Source: Leptospiraceae bacterium (lineage in GTDB: Bacteria > Spirochaetota > Leptospiria > Leptospirales > Leptospiraceae). From it: a stretch of 31,265 bases of DNA. Made by a program: the position numbers and the translations under genes. Below, piece by piece: positions 31,054 through 31,265 of this stretch; the stretch's first letter is position 1; every line of letters starts with the position of its first letter. The notes under the pieces were generated by a model that was given only the letters and a program-made list of their open reading frames with translations, had not been told where the DNA came from and searched no databases. The stretch covers positions 1-31,265 of the forward strand of contig JACKPC010000010.1 in assembly GCA_024233835.1 (NCBI GenBank). Reading direction: 5' to 3'.

Positions 31054-31265
31054 TCTGAAATTACCTCATTATTTGGTTCATAAACTAAAATTTTCAATTT
31101 ATATTTTTGGATCAAATTCTTATAATAATCAATGGTCATAATTTTTTCTTTTACATCTTTCGGAATAGCTAAATATAAAAATCTATCAGGCTCCTTCTTC
31201 AAGATTATTTGTAAATAACCCAAATACTGACCTAAAGCAGAATTAAACTCATTAACAATAGAACT
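31041..31265 (-). CDS. xisH: XisH family protein, C-terminal part (gene runs off the right edge)
   Basis: Seventy-four residues are visible, and the frame remains open to the window edge. They read SIVNEFNSALGQYLGYLQII, then EPDRFLYLAIPKDVKE and LKILVYEPNNEVISEWIN. EFxSALGQYLxY and DRxLYLAxP are XisH signatures; the family is a predicted PD-(D/E)XK endonuclease fold whose catalytic residues lie partly upstream of this fragment. An ATG at 31223 is not the true start because homology continues before it. It is cotranscribed with xisI (overlap 31041-31053). Confidence 0.88.
   Translation of the reverse strand, partial: SSIVNEFNSALGQYLGYLQIILKKEPDRFLYLAIPKDVKEKIMTIDYYKNLIQKYKLKILVYEPNNEVISEWIN

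Overview
The window looks like a chromosomal segment of a low-GC spirochaete, most likely Leptospiraceae. The reasons are spirochaete-style lipoprotein signals (for example a 17-residue signal ending LLLSC), a ribH-nusB-TPR-protein operon, and duplicated Rpn/PD-(D/E)XK genes. The taxonomic call is an inference; there is no rRNA or tRNA here.

Layout. 1-2953 (minus) is the N-terminal part of a giant Calx-beta repeat surface lipoprotein with recent 336-bp DNA repeats. 3205-7265 (minus) holds ordinary genes: an unknown protein, a small lipoprotein, an HNH nuclease, a DedA membrane protein, a small exported protein and a glycine-rich-domain membrane protein. 7266-13201 is an accessory patch: a degenerate attC-like palindrome, an Rpn-family pseudogene, and a kaiC-kaiB operon whose kaiB is split by a complete IS66-family element (10440-12840, 8-bp target duplication). 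A second, divergent IS66 remnant abuts the kaiB 3' end. 13202-14477 (minus) carries a YidB-like protein and two overlapping small unknown genes. A perfect 22-bp palindrome then separates these from a plus-strand pair: an exported papain-like protease with fibronectin III domains and an exported repeat protein (14673-19203).

19277-21879 (minus) is a translationally coupled pair: an RLAN/RimK-type ATP-grasp ligase and a GNAT acetyltransferase fused to a C39-like peptidase, a presumed peptide or amide-bond modification system. 22007-22777 (plus) is a membrane protein with glutamine every 10-11 residues, behind a promoter that predicts a leaderless mRNA. 22861-27756 (minus) is a tight housekeeping operon: ribH, nusB, a TPR protein, a HEAT-repeat lipoprotein and yjbQ.

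27838-31265 is again accessory and reads as an array of gene cassettes on the minus strand, separated by attC-like imperfect palindromes (30617-30691, 29101-29169 and a half-site at 28003). The cassettes carry xisH-xisI, a HAD-like protein with two companions, a tiny membrane protein and an intact Rpn-family gene. The half-site is cut by a 165-bp internally deleted IS66 derivative lying just upstream of ribH. No integron integrase is in the window.

The most notable items are the broken kaiCB clock-type operon, the xisHI cassette in an attC-like array, the ATP-grasp/GNAT-C39 pair and the conserved hairpin between tnpB and tnpC of the IS66 elements.
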